Source of the DNA: Anaerolineae bacterium CG2_30_64_16
GTDB taxonomy: Bacteria > Chloroflexota > Anaerolineae > CG2-30-64-16
Direction of reading: 5' to 3'
Assembly: GCA_001871755.1 (NCBI GenBank)
Contig: MNXL01000064.1
Coordinates: 1-19,986 of the forward strand
Length of the DNA stretch: 19,986 nt
Shown: piece after piece, positions 13,818-19,986 of the stretch
How the letters are laid out: every line of letters starts with the position of its first letter
Numbering within the stretch: position 1 is the first letter of the stretch
Notes under the pieces: model-generated
Told to the model about the DNA's origin: nothing
Database searches by the model: none
Seen by the model: only the letters and a program-made list of their open reading frames with translations
Made by a program: the position numbers and the translations under genes

Positions 13818-15005
13818 CTAACCGTGTCCCCACCACCGGTCTATGCGTTGTCTGAGCCGGCCGCGCCAGTCATCTTTTCTCACCGGCCCCATGGCCCAGT
13901 TGTAGACACGGCGTTCCACGCGACGGACGATCGAGCGCACGGTCGCCAAAGCAAAGCGGAGGTTGGCGAACCACCGCCGCGGCCACGGTTGCGGCTTGAC
14001 CGGCGTGGGCACGCCCCACTCGATGGCAGCGGCCGCCCAGGTCAGGCCTGCGCCAAACCCCACCAGCACCAGCTTGTCTCCCGCCTTCACCTGGCCCATG
14101 TTGATCGCCTCGCACAGCGCGATGGGGATGGACGCGGCCGAGGTGTTCCCGTAGCGTTCCAGGTTGACGAAGAACTTGTCCAGGGGCAGGCCCAGCCGTT
14201 TGGCCGCCGACTCGATGATGCGGATGTTGGCCTGATGCGGGATGACTAACGAGACCTCTGCCAGTTGCCAGCCCGCCTTTTCGACCACGGCTTCGGTGGC
14301 TTTTGGGACAATGGTGGTGGCAAAGCGGAAAACCTCGCGGCCGTTCATCTTGATGAAGTGGCCGCCGCTGCTGACCGTCTCGTGACTGGTCGGGGTGTGG
14401 CTGCCACCCGCCGGCAGGATCAGGACGTCTCCGCCCGAACCATCGCTCCCCAGCACCGTCGCCTGGACGCCGCAGCGCCCTGCGCACGCGCTGACCACCG
14501 CCGCGCCGGCCCCATCGCCAAACAGCACACAGGTGTTGCGGTCGGTCCAGTCGGTAATCCGGGTCAGCGTCTCCGCGCCGATGACCAACACGTGCTCCGC
14601 ACCCCCGCTGCGGACGATATCGCTGGCTATGCTCAACGCGTAGATGAAACCGGTGCAGCCGGCGCTCAGGTCGAAGGCGCCCGCGTTGGCCGCGCCCAAC
14701 GCATCTTGCACCAGGCTGGCCGTGGCCGGGAAGACATACTCCGGCGTGGCCGTGGCGACGATCACCAGCCCGAGTTGGGTTGGGGCGAGATCGGCGACGC
14801 GGAGCGCAGTGCGCGCCGCGCGCGTGGCCAGGGTCGCGGTGCTCTCCTTTTCGCTGGCGACGACGTGCCGTTGTTGGATGCCGGTGCGCGAGACGATCCA
14901 CTCATCGGTGGTGTCCACGACCTTCGCCAACTCCGCGTTGGTGAGCACGCGTTCGGGTACCGCCATGCCCCACCCGGTGATCTGGGCGCAGCGCTCGCCG
15001 TTCAT
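13818..15005 (-). CDS. fabH: 3-oxoacyl-ACP synthase III (KASIII) with C-terminal extension
   Basis: FabH starts fatty-acid synthesis by condensing an acyl-CoA primer with malonyl-ACP in the cytoplasm. The catalytic triad is present: C117 (DLSAGCTGF), H257 (IPHQANIRI) and N287 (ERYGNTSAAS). The start MNGERCAQITGWG uses the ATG at 15003-15005 inside the fabF stop (ATGA, 4 bp overlap), with GGGAG 8 bases upstream, implying translational coupling. The core ends near residue 331 (GLTWAAAAIEWG), as in other FabH proteins of about 320-330 residues. A further 64 residues follow, rich in Arg and Trp (16 basic against 4 acidic by my count), with amphipathic character and no recognised domain. A MITE-like element abuts the stop. 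acpP, fabD and fabG are not in the window. Confidence 0.96.
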   Translation of the reverse strand: MNGERCAQITGWGMAVPERVLTNAELAKVVDTTDEWIVSRTGIQQRHVVASEKESTATLATRAARTALRVADLAPTQLGLVIVATATPEYVFPATASLVQDALGAANAGAFDLSAGCTGFIYALSIASDIVRSGGAEHVLVIGAETLTRITDWTDRNTCVLFGDGAGAAVVSACAGRCGVQATVLGSDGSGGDVLILPAGGSHTPTSHETVSSGGHFIKMNGREVFRFATTIVPKATEAVVEKAGWQLAEVSLVIPHQANIRIIESAAKRLGLPLDKFFVNLERYGNTSAASIPIALCEAINMGQVKAGDKLVLVGFGAGLTWAAAAIEWGVPTPVKPQPWPRRWFANLRFALATVRSIVRRVERRVYNWAMGPVRKDDWRGRLRQRIDRWWGHG

Positions 15006-16276
15006 AAAGCCGGCTCCCGCGAGCTCTCCGGGATGCGAGCGAACATCACCGTGCCGTTGTGCCCGCCGAAACCGAAGGAGTTGGACATCGTCACGTTGAC
15101 GGTCGCCGGGCGGGCCTGATTGGGCACGTAGTCGAGGTCGCAGGCCGGGTCGGATGTCTCGTAGTTGATCGTGGGGGGCAGCACCTGGTCCCGCATCGCC
15201 AGCAGGCAGAAGATCGCCTCGATCGCCCCGGCCGCGCCCATCAGGTGACCGGTCATGCTCTTGGACGAGCTGATGGCCAGCCGGTAGGCGTGCTCGCTGA
15301 ACACCGCCTTGATCGCGCGCGTCTCGCCGGCATCGTTGAGCGGGGTGCTGGTGCCGTGCGCGTTGATGTAGTCCACGGCCGTGGGCGGCAGGCCAGAATC
15401 CTCGATCGCGATCTGCATACACTCGGCCGCCCCGCCACCGTCTTCGGCTGGGGCAGCGAGGTGGAAAGCGTCATTGTTGACCCCGTAGCCGACCAGCTCG
15501 GCGTAGATGCGGGCGCCGCGGGCCAGGGCCAGGTCCAATCGCTCCAGCACCACGATCCCCGCGCCTTCCCCCATGACGAAGCCGTCGCGGTCCGCGTCGA
15601 ACGGCCGGCTGGCCCGTTCCGGCGCATCGTTGCGCGTGCTCAGCGCGCCCATGTTCTCGAAACCGGCCATCGCCATCGGCACGATGGCCGCCTCGGAACC
15701 GCCGGCGATCACTACATCGGCGCTACCGCGGCGGATGAGAGCAGCGGCTTCGCCCAGGGCGTGGGTGCCGGTGGCGCAGGCGGTCGCCAGCGCCAGGTTG
15801 GGGCCGCGCGCGCCCAGCATGATGCTGATGTGCGCCGCGGCGCTGTTCAACATCAGGCCGGGGATGGTGAAGGGGCTGACCCGGCGCGGGCCGCGTTCGA
15901 CCAGGATGGCCTGTTGTTCCAGCAGGGTGTGCACACCGCCGATCCCGGATCCCACCACGACGCCGACCCGCCGCGGATCCTGGTGCGCCATATCAAACTG
16001 GGTGTCGGCAAGCGCTTCCTGGGCTGCGGCGGCCGCGAAATGCAGGAAACGATCCATCCGCCGCGCCTCGCGCTTGTCCACAAAGCGAGTGGGGTCGAAG
16101 TCCTTGACCTCGGCCGCGATGCGCACCTTGAAGTCGGTGGTGTCGAACTGCGTGATCAGGCCGACACCCGAGTGGCCAACCAGCAGCGCGGCCCAACTGC
16201 TGGGTACGTCATTGCCGACGGGGGTCACCGCGCCGATGCCGGTGACGACGACGCGTTGTGCGTGAGAGCGTGTCAA
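15002..16276 (-). CDS. fabF: 3-oxoacyl-ACP synthase II (KASII)
   Basis: FabF elongates acyl-ACP chains with malonyl-ACP. The 424-residue protein has the full Cys-His-His triad: C167 (ATACATGTH), H307 (NAHGTSTPLND) and H344 (KSMTGHLMGAAGA). The spacing is the same as in E. coli FabF (C163, H303, H340), so the protein should be active. A much longer open frame exists upstream, but the start is placed at TTG 16274-16276. This codon lies 5 bases after a perfect AGGAGG (complement of 16282-16287) and just before the conserved RVVVTGIGAVTPVG. The gene is followed by fabH with a 4 bp overlap, forming an initiation-plus-elongation pair. A clear promoter was not identified. A motif ATACGCAGTATACATCAT (complement of 16351-16368) in the leader is nearly identical to one upstream of the htrA-like gene. 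Confidence 0.96.
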   Translation of the reverse strand: MTRSHAQRVVVTGIGAVTPVGNDVPSSWAALLVGHSGVGLITQFDTTDFKVRIAAEVKDFDPTRFVDKREARRMDRFLHFAAAAAQEALADTQFDMAHQDPRRVGVVVGSGIGGVHTLLEQQAILVERGPRRVSPFTIPGLMLNSAAAHISIMLGARGPNLALATACATGTHALGEAAALIRRGSADVVIAGGSEAAIVPMAMAGFENMGALSTRNDAPERASRPFDADRDGFVMGEGAGIVVLERLDLALARGARIYAELVGYGVNNDAFHLAAPAEDGGGAAECMQIAIEDSGLPPTAVDYINAHGTSTPLNDAGETRAIKAVFSEHAYRLAISSSKSMTGHLMGAAGAIEAIFCLLAMRDQVLPPTINYETSDPACDLDYVPNQARPATVNVTMSNSFGFGGHNGTVMFARIPESSREPAL

Positions 16277-16624
16277 GATAACCTCCTGTGATTCAGGGCG
16301 ATTCAAGCCCAAATGATAGCCCAGGCTGTGGAAATGGCTGGTTGTGGTCGATGATGTATACTGCGTATTGCTTATAACACGTCCGGCGCGGAAAAGACGC
16401 GTTGTATGAGCGCCTGCCATCCTTACGAAGGTTGTGAGCGATCTGTCTGCAAATCTGGATCCCCGTTGGCGCAGGCGCTCCTGGTCTGAAATCCCTTGCC
16501 TCTCCTTCGCAAGGATCCCGAGGTTGTGGCGCGCGTTTTTCAACTGTGCGCTCTCATGGTATGATGGGGCGGACGAATCCGGACGGAACCGTCAAGGTCT
16601 CCTCTCAGTTTTTCGGGGTATGTT
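16277..16624. promoter_or_regulatory. Divergent regulatory region between fabF and the GH31 operon
   Basis: No supported gene is seen. The region holds the ATACGCAGTATAC motif (16351-16368, minus), a perfect 10-bp inverted repeat GAGCGCCTGC / GCAGGCGCTC (about 16409-16418 and 16471-16480), and a CCTTGC / GCAAGG stem near 16497-16514. A possible plus-strand promoter is TTTTCA (16537-16542), 17 bp, TATGAT (16560-16565), with a start near 16572. The hairpins could belong to an unrecognised structured RNA, but nothing identifies one. Confidence 0.4.
16282..16287 (-). promoter_or_regulatory. Ribosome binding site that decides the TTG start of fabF
   Basis: AGGAGG on the minus strand lies 5 bases before the TTG at 16276-16274. 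No ATG or GTG is equally well placed in this frame, so the site fixes a non-ATG start. Confidence 0.8.
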
Positions 16625-16766
16625 GTGGCCGGTCTGCGACCGTGCCGGTTCGTGGCACGGTTACAGACCGACCACAGCGGGCACGCAGCCACCGGTGGCT
16701 CGGTCGCAGACCTCATCGTGAGTTTATCGAACGGCGGCCACAGCCCCCAGATTATTGAGAGAACGT
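16625..16766 (+). repeat. Composite palindromic repeat in the GH31 leader, with ATTGAGA-family copy 3
   Basis: A long hairpin has 22-base arms at 16625-16646 and 16654-16675 (19 of 22 paired by my alignment) built on GGTCTG and CAGACC. It is followed by GGTGGCTCGGTCGCAGACC, then TCGAACGGCGGCCACAGC, then CCCCAGATTATTGAGAG at 16745-16761. A similar succession in reverse orientation closes the window (19986 back to 19921), so this is probably a dispersed composite element. Confidence 0.65.
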
Positions 16767-16812
16767 CCGTCAAGGATATCCTGCAACGGGAATGCTTTCC
16801 AAAAGGATCTGC

Positions 16813-19290
16813 ATGCTTGCCTTTCCACGCTATCTGACGGCCATCTCGGCCCTCGTGCGCGCCGCAGTCGATCCCAGGACCTGGCGCAGTCGTCTCAACA
16901 CTCTATACTGGCAGCGGGTCTATGCGCGCCGCGCGCCCGGTGCGCTCCAGCACCTGGGGAATTTGCGGCAGATCGTGCACGTCTCCGGTGGGGTGGACTT
17001 GCAGTGCGACGGCGGTGTGCTGCGGGTGGAGCTGCTATCCGCAGGGGTGGCGCGCGTGCGGTTGTGTCGCGCTGGAGTTTTCCCGCCCCGGCATTCGTAC
17101 GCCCTGATCAATGATCCACCACCTGTACCGGCAATTGTGACGGATGGCGATGGCGTGCTGTTGATTCAGCCGCGCGAGGCCGCAGACCCGACTGGCTCGC
17201 TGCGCATCAGCGCGACCACCGCGCCGTGTCGCCTGACATTCACCGATGGCGCCGGCCGGGTGCTGGTCGCTGACGCCGCGGGGGCGGGCTGGCAAGATGG
17301 TGGGGTGCGATGTGTGCAGCGGTTACCCGGCGACGCCGCGATCTACGGCCTGGGTGAGAAGGCCTTTGGCCTCAACCACCGCGGCCGGCGACTGGTGATG
17401 TGGAATACCGACCCAAAGGGCGGCCGCTATCGCCAGGGCAGCGATCCGCTCTATCAGAGCGTACCTTTCCTGGTCCAGCAACGGAGCGAGGTCGCTCATG
17501 GACTGCTCTTCGACAACATCTATCGCGCGGAATTCGACCTGGGGCAAGGCGTTCCCGGCGAACTGGCCTATCAGGCAGACGGCGGGGAACTGTGCTACTA
17601 TGTCCTGACCGGGCCGACGATCCCCGACGTGCTGGCGCGCTATGCCGATCTGACCGGACACATGGCGCTGCCGCCGCGATGGGCGCTCGGCTATCACCAG
17701 AGCCGCTGGAGTTATGCGAGCGAGGCGGAGGTCCGCCAGGTGGCGCGCGAGCTGCGCGGCCGCCGCATCCCGTGCGACGCCATCTACCTGGACATCGACC
17801 ACATGGACGGTTTCCGGGTTTTTACCTGGGACCGGGCGCGTTTCCCCGACCCGGCCGGCCTGCTGGCCGATCTGCGGGCGGCCGGTCTGCGGGTGGTAAC
17901 GATCATCGACCCCGGCGTGAAGATCGACCCGCGCTATTTTGTCTGCGCGGAGGGATTGGCGCGGGAGCTGTTCTGCAAAATGGCGGACGGCCGGCTCTAC
18001 TCCGGCCCGGTGTGGCCGGGCGAGTGCTACTTCCCGGATTTCAGCAGCGGTGACGTCCGGGCGTGGTGGGGCGAGCTGTACCGGCCGTTGCTAGAGGCAG
18101 GCGTGGCTGGCTTCTGGAACGATATGAACGAGCCGGCCGTGTTCCCAGGGATCACCTTCCCCGATGCCGTGCAGCACAACGCCGATCCCGGCCCGACCGA
18201 TCACCGCGCCCTGCACAACGTCTATGGCCAGCTCATGGTCCGGGCCAGCGCCGATGGGCTGCGCCGGCTGCAGCCGGATGAGCGGCCTTTTCTGATCAGC
18301 CGGGCCGCGTATGCCGGGATCCAACGGGACGCGCTGGTATGGACGGGGGACAACAGCAGCGATTGGGAACACCTCCGGCTGTGCATCCCGATGGTGCTCA
18401 ACCTGGGATTGAGCGGGCAGCCCTTCGCCGGGCCGGATGTGGGCGGGTTCAATGGCGACGCGGACGGCGAGCTGCTGGCGCGCTGGACCCAGGTCGGCGC
18501 GTTTATGCCGTTCTTCCGCAACCACAATTCGCAGGGCAACCGGCCGCAGGAGCCGTATGCGTTCGGCGAGCCGTATGAGGCGATCTGCCGGCGGTATATC
18601 GAACTGCGTTACCGGCTGCTGCCCTACATCTACACCGCGTTTTGGCAGGCGGCCGAAACCGGGCTGCCGGTGGCGCGGGCGCTGGCGCTGGCCTTCCCCG
18701 GTGATCGCCGCGTGGCCAGCGTGGACGATGCGTACCTGTTCGGCGATGCGTTTCTGGTCGCGCCGCTGATGGCGCCCGGCGGCACGGGGCGAGCGGTCTA
18801 TCTGCCGGCCGGTGGCTGGTACGATTTCTGGACCGGCACCCGGTATGACGGTCCGACCGACATACCGGCCCAGGCGCCGCTGGACGTGCTGCCGCTCTAC
18901 GCACGGGCTGGCAGCGTCGTGCCAATGGGACCGGTGATGCAGCATACTGATCAATTCGTACCGGAGCGGTTGACGTTGCACGTTTTTGCCGGCGATGCCG
19001 AAAGCCTGCTCTACGAGGATGACGGCCTTTCTATGGCGCATCGCAAGGGGGCGCGCCGGGTGACGCGATTTGTGTCGCGCCTGACAGATGAGGAATTGAC
19101 CCTCACTCGATCTGCCGACGGGACGTACGATCCAGGTTATCTGGGGTACGACCTGGTGCTGCGCGGCGGGGTCCCGCGCGAGAAGTCGGTGTGGGTAGAC
19201 GGTCGCGCGGTCGAGGATGGCGCGGTCGATGAGGAATGGGACGCGTTGCGCGTCCAGGCTGGGATGTTCGAACGCATAACAATCAGATAA
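16813..19290 (+). CDS. Glycoside hydrolase family 31 protein (alpha-glucosidase-like)
   Basis: GH31 enzymes are retaining exo-acting alpha-glycosidases, most often alpha-glucosidases or alpha-xylosidases. The 825-residue protein has an N-terminal beta-sandwich (YGLGEKAFGLNHRGRRLVMWNTDP) and a TIM barrel with YLDIDHMDGFRVFTWD. The nucleophile is D437 in GFWNDMNEP and the acid/base is D513 in VWTGDNSSDW. C-terminal beta domains hold YLFGDAFLVAPLM and LYEDDG. No signal peptide or transmembrane segment is evident, so a cytoplasmic location is likely. I chose the ATG at 16813 because AAAAGGA lies 5 bases upstream; an in-frame ATG at 16792 adds seven residues and is the alternative. The NTPase gene follows after 15 bp. 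No sugar transporter or regulator is within the window. The substrate cannot be fixed from motifs. Confidence 0.94.
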   Translation: MLAFPRYLTAISALVRAAVDPRTWRSRLNTLYWQRVYARRAPGALQHLGNLRQIVHVSGGVDLQCDGGVLRVELLSAGVARVRLCRAGVFPPRHSYALINDPPPVPAIVTDGDGVLLIQPREAADPTGSLRISATTAPCRLTFTDGAGRVLVADAAGAGWQDGGVRCVQRLPGDAAIYGLGEKAFGLNHRGRRLVMWNTDPKGGRYRQGSDPLYQSVPFLVQQRSEVAHGLLFDNIYRAEFDLGQGVPGELAYQADGGELCYYVLTGPTIPDVLARYADLTGHMALPPRWALGYHQSRWSYASEAEVRQVARELRGRRIPCDAIYLDIDHMDGFRVFTWDRARFPDPAGLLADLRAAGLRVVTIIDPGVKIDPRYFVCAEGLARELFCKMADGRLYSGPVWPGECYFPDFSSGDVRAWWGELYRPLLEAGVAGFWNDMNEPAVFPGITFPDAVQHNADPGPTDHRALHNVYGQLMVRASADGLRRLQPDERPFLISRAAYAGIQRDALVWTGDNSSDWEHLRLCIPMVLNLGLSGQPFAGPDVGGFNGDADGELLARWTQVGAFMPFFRNHNSQGNRPQEPYAFGEPYEAICRRYIELRYRLLPYIYTAFWQAAETGLPVARALALAFPGDRRVASVDDAYLFGDAFLVAPLMAPGGTGRAVYLPAGGWYDFWTGTRYDGPTDIPAQAPLDVLPLYARAGSVVPMGPVMQHTDQFVPERLTLHVFAGDAESLLYEDDGLSMAHRKGARRVTRFVSRLTDEELTLTRSADGTYDPGYLGYDLVLRGGVPREKSVWVDGRAVEDGAVDEEWDALRVQAGMFERITIR

Positions 19291-19305
19291 GCGGAGGGAA
19301 CAAGG

Positions 19306-19851
19306 ATGTTCATTCTCCTGACGGGCGCCCCGCAGGCGGGAAAGACGACTGCGTGCTGGAAGGCGTTGCCGGGTTTGCGTACGGCCGGGGTGAAGATCGG
19401 CGGGTTTGTGTCGCCGGTGTTGGTGGACGTTGCGGGCGCCAAGACCGGCATCGAGATGTGGGATTTGCGCACTGGGGGACATCGCACACTGGCGCGCGTG
19501 GGTCGACCAGATGAGCCCTCGACGGTGGGGGTCTATCGGTTTGATGATGGAGCGGCCATGTGGGCGCGCGATGTGTTGGCCGCGGCCTTGCTGGCCGACA
19601 ACGATTGGCTCGTGATCGACGAGATCGGGCCGCTGGAGCTACATCAGGGTGATGGGTTCGCGTTTGCGTTGGAGCCGCTGGCCGACCCGCTCCGGGTACC
19701 CAACGCCATCGTGATGGTCCGGTCATCGCTGGTCGATGAGTTGGCCGAGCGGCTGGGCCGTTCCGACATGGTACAGGTCTGTGTGACCCCGGAGAACCGC
19801 GCAGAGATCCCCGCCCAACTGGTGCGGCTGGTCCGGGCCGCGCGGCCGTAG
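19306..19851 (+). CDS. THEP1-like nucleoside-triphosphatase (NTPase_1 family)
   Basis: This is a small P-loop NTPase similar to THEP1, a family that hydrolyses ATP, GTP and other NTPs in vitro and whose cellular role is not settled. In the 181-residue protein Walker A is GAPQAGKTT (residues 7-15), followed by the family-typical GGFVSPV, a KTGIEMWDLRTG stretch, and Walker B WLVIDEIGPLEL with D105 and E106. The ATG has GGAGGG 7 bases upstream and lies 15 bp after the GH31 stop, so the two are probably co-transcribed. A functional link to sugar metabolism is not evident from sequence. The stop codon overlaps an inverted repeat. Confidence 0.85.
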   Translation: MFILLTGAPQAGKTTACWKALPGLRTAGVKIGGFVSPVLVDVAGAKTGIEMWDLRTGGHRTLARVGRPDEPSTVGVYRFDDGAAMWARDVLAAALLADNDWLVIDEIGPLELHQGDGFAFALEPLADPLRVPNAIVMVRSSLVDELAERLGRSDMVQVCVTPENRAEIPAQLVRLVRAARP

Positions 19852-19901
19852 TACTTTGCGGCGGAAATCCTTGTGCAGTTGAAGGATATGCGCAAAGTAC
19901 T
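19850..19901 (+). repeat. Inverted repeat at the end of the GH31-NTPase operon, possible terminator
   Basis: Perfect 11-bp arms AGTACTTTGCG (19850-19860) and CGCAAAGTACT (19891-19901) enclose a second stem ATCCTT / AAGGAT. It starts within the NTPase stop codon. Only two T follow, so intrinsic termination is uncertain; a dispersed palindrome is the alternative. Confidence 0.6.
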
Positions 19902-19920
19902 TTAAACAGTTGGGCGGCGT

Positions 19921-19986
19921 GTATCTTCTCAATTCTTCGGGGAATCGCTCGCTGTGGCCGGTCTCCTGACCGAGCCACGGTGGCTC
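19921..19986 (-). repeat. Dispersed composite repeat, inverted copy (ATTGAGA family copy 4), cut by the window end
   Basis: Bases 19921-19942 are the exact reverse complement of bases 1-22. Beyond them, GCTGTGGCCGGTCTCCTGAC and GAGCCACGGTGGCTC match the GGCCGGTCTG / GGTGGCTCGGTC parts of the element at 16625-16766. The right end lies outside the window. Confidence 0.7.

Noticed and set aside
15059..16291. 410-codon plus-strand open frame opposite fabF
   Set aside because: Shadow frame; fabF on the minus strand carries the complete catalytic triad.
16409..16514. Structured ncRNA or riboswitch ahead of the GH31 operon
   Set aside because: Hairpins are present, but no conserved riboswitch core could be matched, so it is left as an unassigned structured stretch within the regulatory region.
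16277..16543. Longer N-terminus for FabF
   Set aside because: The added residues cross the promoter area and have no similarity to the family; AGGAGG fixes the TTG start at 16276.
18091..19482. 463-codon minus-strand open frame opposite the GH31 gene
   Set aside because: Shadow frame rich in Arg, Pro and Ala, with no motif; the GH31 catalytic residues are on the plus strand.

Overview
The window is a high-GC bacterial chromosome segment. It has typical bacterial Shine-Dalgarno signals, a bacterial fatty-acid synthase pair, an archaeal-type aspartyl-tRNA synthetase behind a T-box riboswitch, and many short intergenic repeats. Taken together I infer a member of the Chloroflexota (Anaerolineae-like). 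This rests on general gene and repeat style, not on a marker gene, and should be held loosely. No rRNA, tRNA, CRISPR array or complete insertion sequence was seen.

Layout. Positions 1-4063 hold four minus-strand genes, transcribed in the order GNAT acetyltransferase, DegV-family lipid-binding protein, PflX-like radical SAM enzyme, and DNA polymerase sliding clamp (dnaN). A 425 bp divergent promoter region (4064-4488) leads to a secreted HtrA-type serine protease with two PDZ domains (4489-6162). Positions 6163-9595 are an accessory island of two tandem modules, each an SMC/RecF-like AAA ATPase followed by a TOPRIM-like nuclease candidate. The first module is decaying: an in-frame TGA splits the ATPase, and its partner is cut short by a palindromic repeat. 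The second module is intact. The organisation resembles two-gene ATPase/TOPRIM anti-phage systems such as PARIS and other OLD-like pairs.

Positions 9596-10358 contain no gene but hold palindromic repeats, a promoter, and a full aspartate T-box leader (specifier GAC, T-box sequence, terminator) that should control the aspS gene (10359-11666). Next comes a fusion of an RluA-type pseudouridine synthase with an RlmI-type RNA methyltransferase (11813-13522). It converges with the minus-strand operon fabF-fabH (16276-13818), which encodes the elongating and initiating ketoacyl-ACP synthases with a 4 bp ATGA overlap. The last operon is a GH31 alpha-glucosidase (16813-19290) followed by a THEP1-like NTPase (19306-19851).

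The non-coding DNA is unusually patterned. Degenerate tandem arrays of 7 or 8 bp units lie immediately upstream of the starts of dnaN, the radical SAM gene, aspS and the rluA-rlmI fusion, although the unit sequence differs between arrays. A dispersed element with a core like CCCCAGATTATTGAGAG occurs four times, including an inverted pair near the two window ends. An 81 bp element with perfect 14 bp terminal inverted repeats abuts the fabH stop codon. The most interesting leads are the duplicated ATPase/TOPRIM island, the start-adjacent arrays, the Asp T-box, and the RNA-modification fusion.
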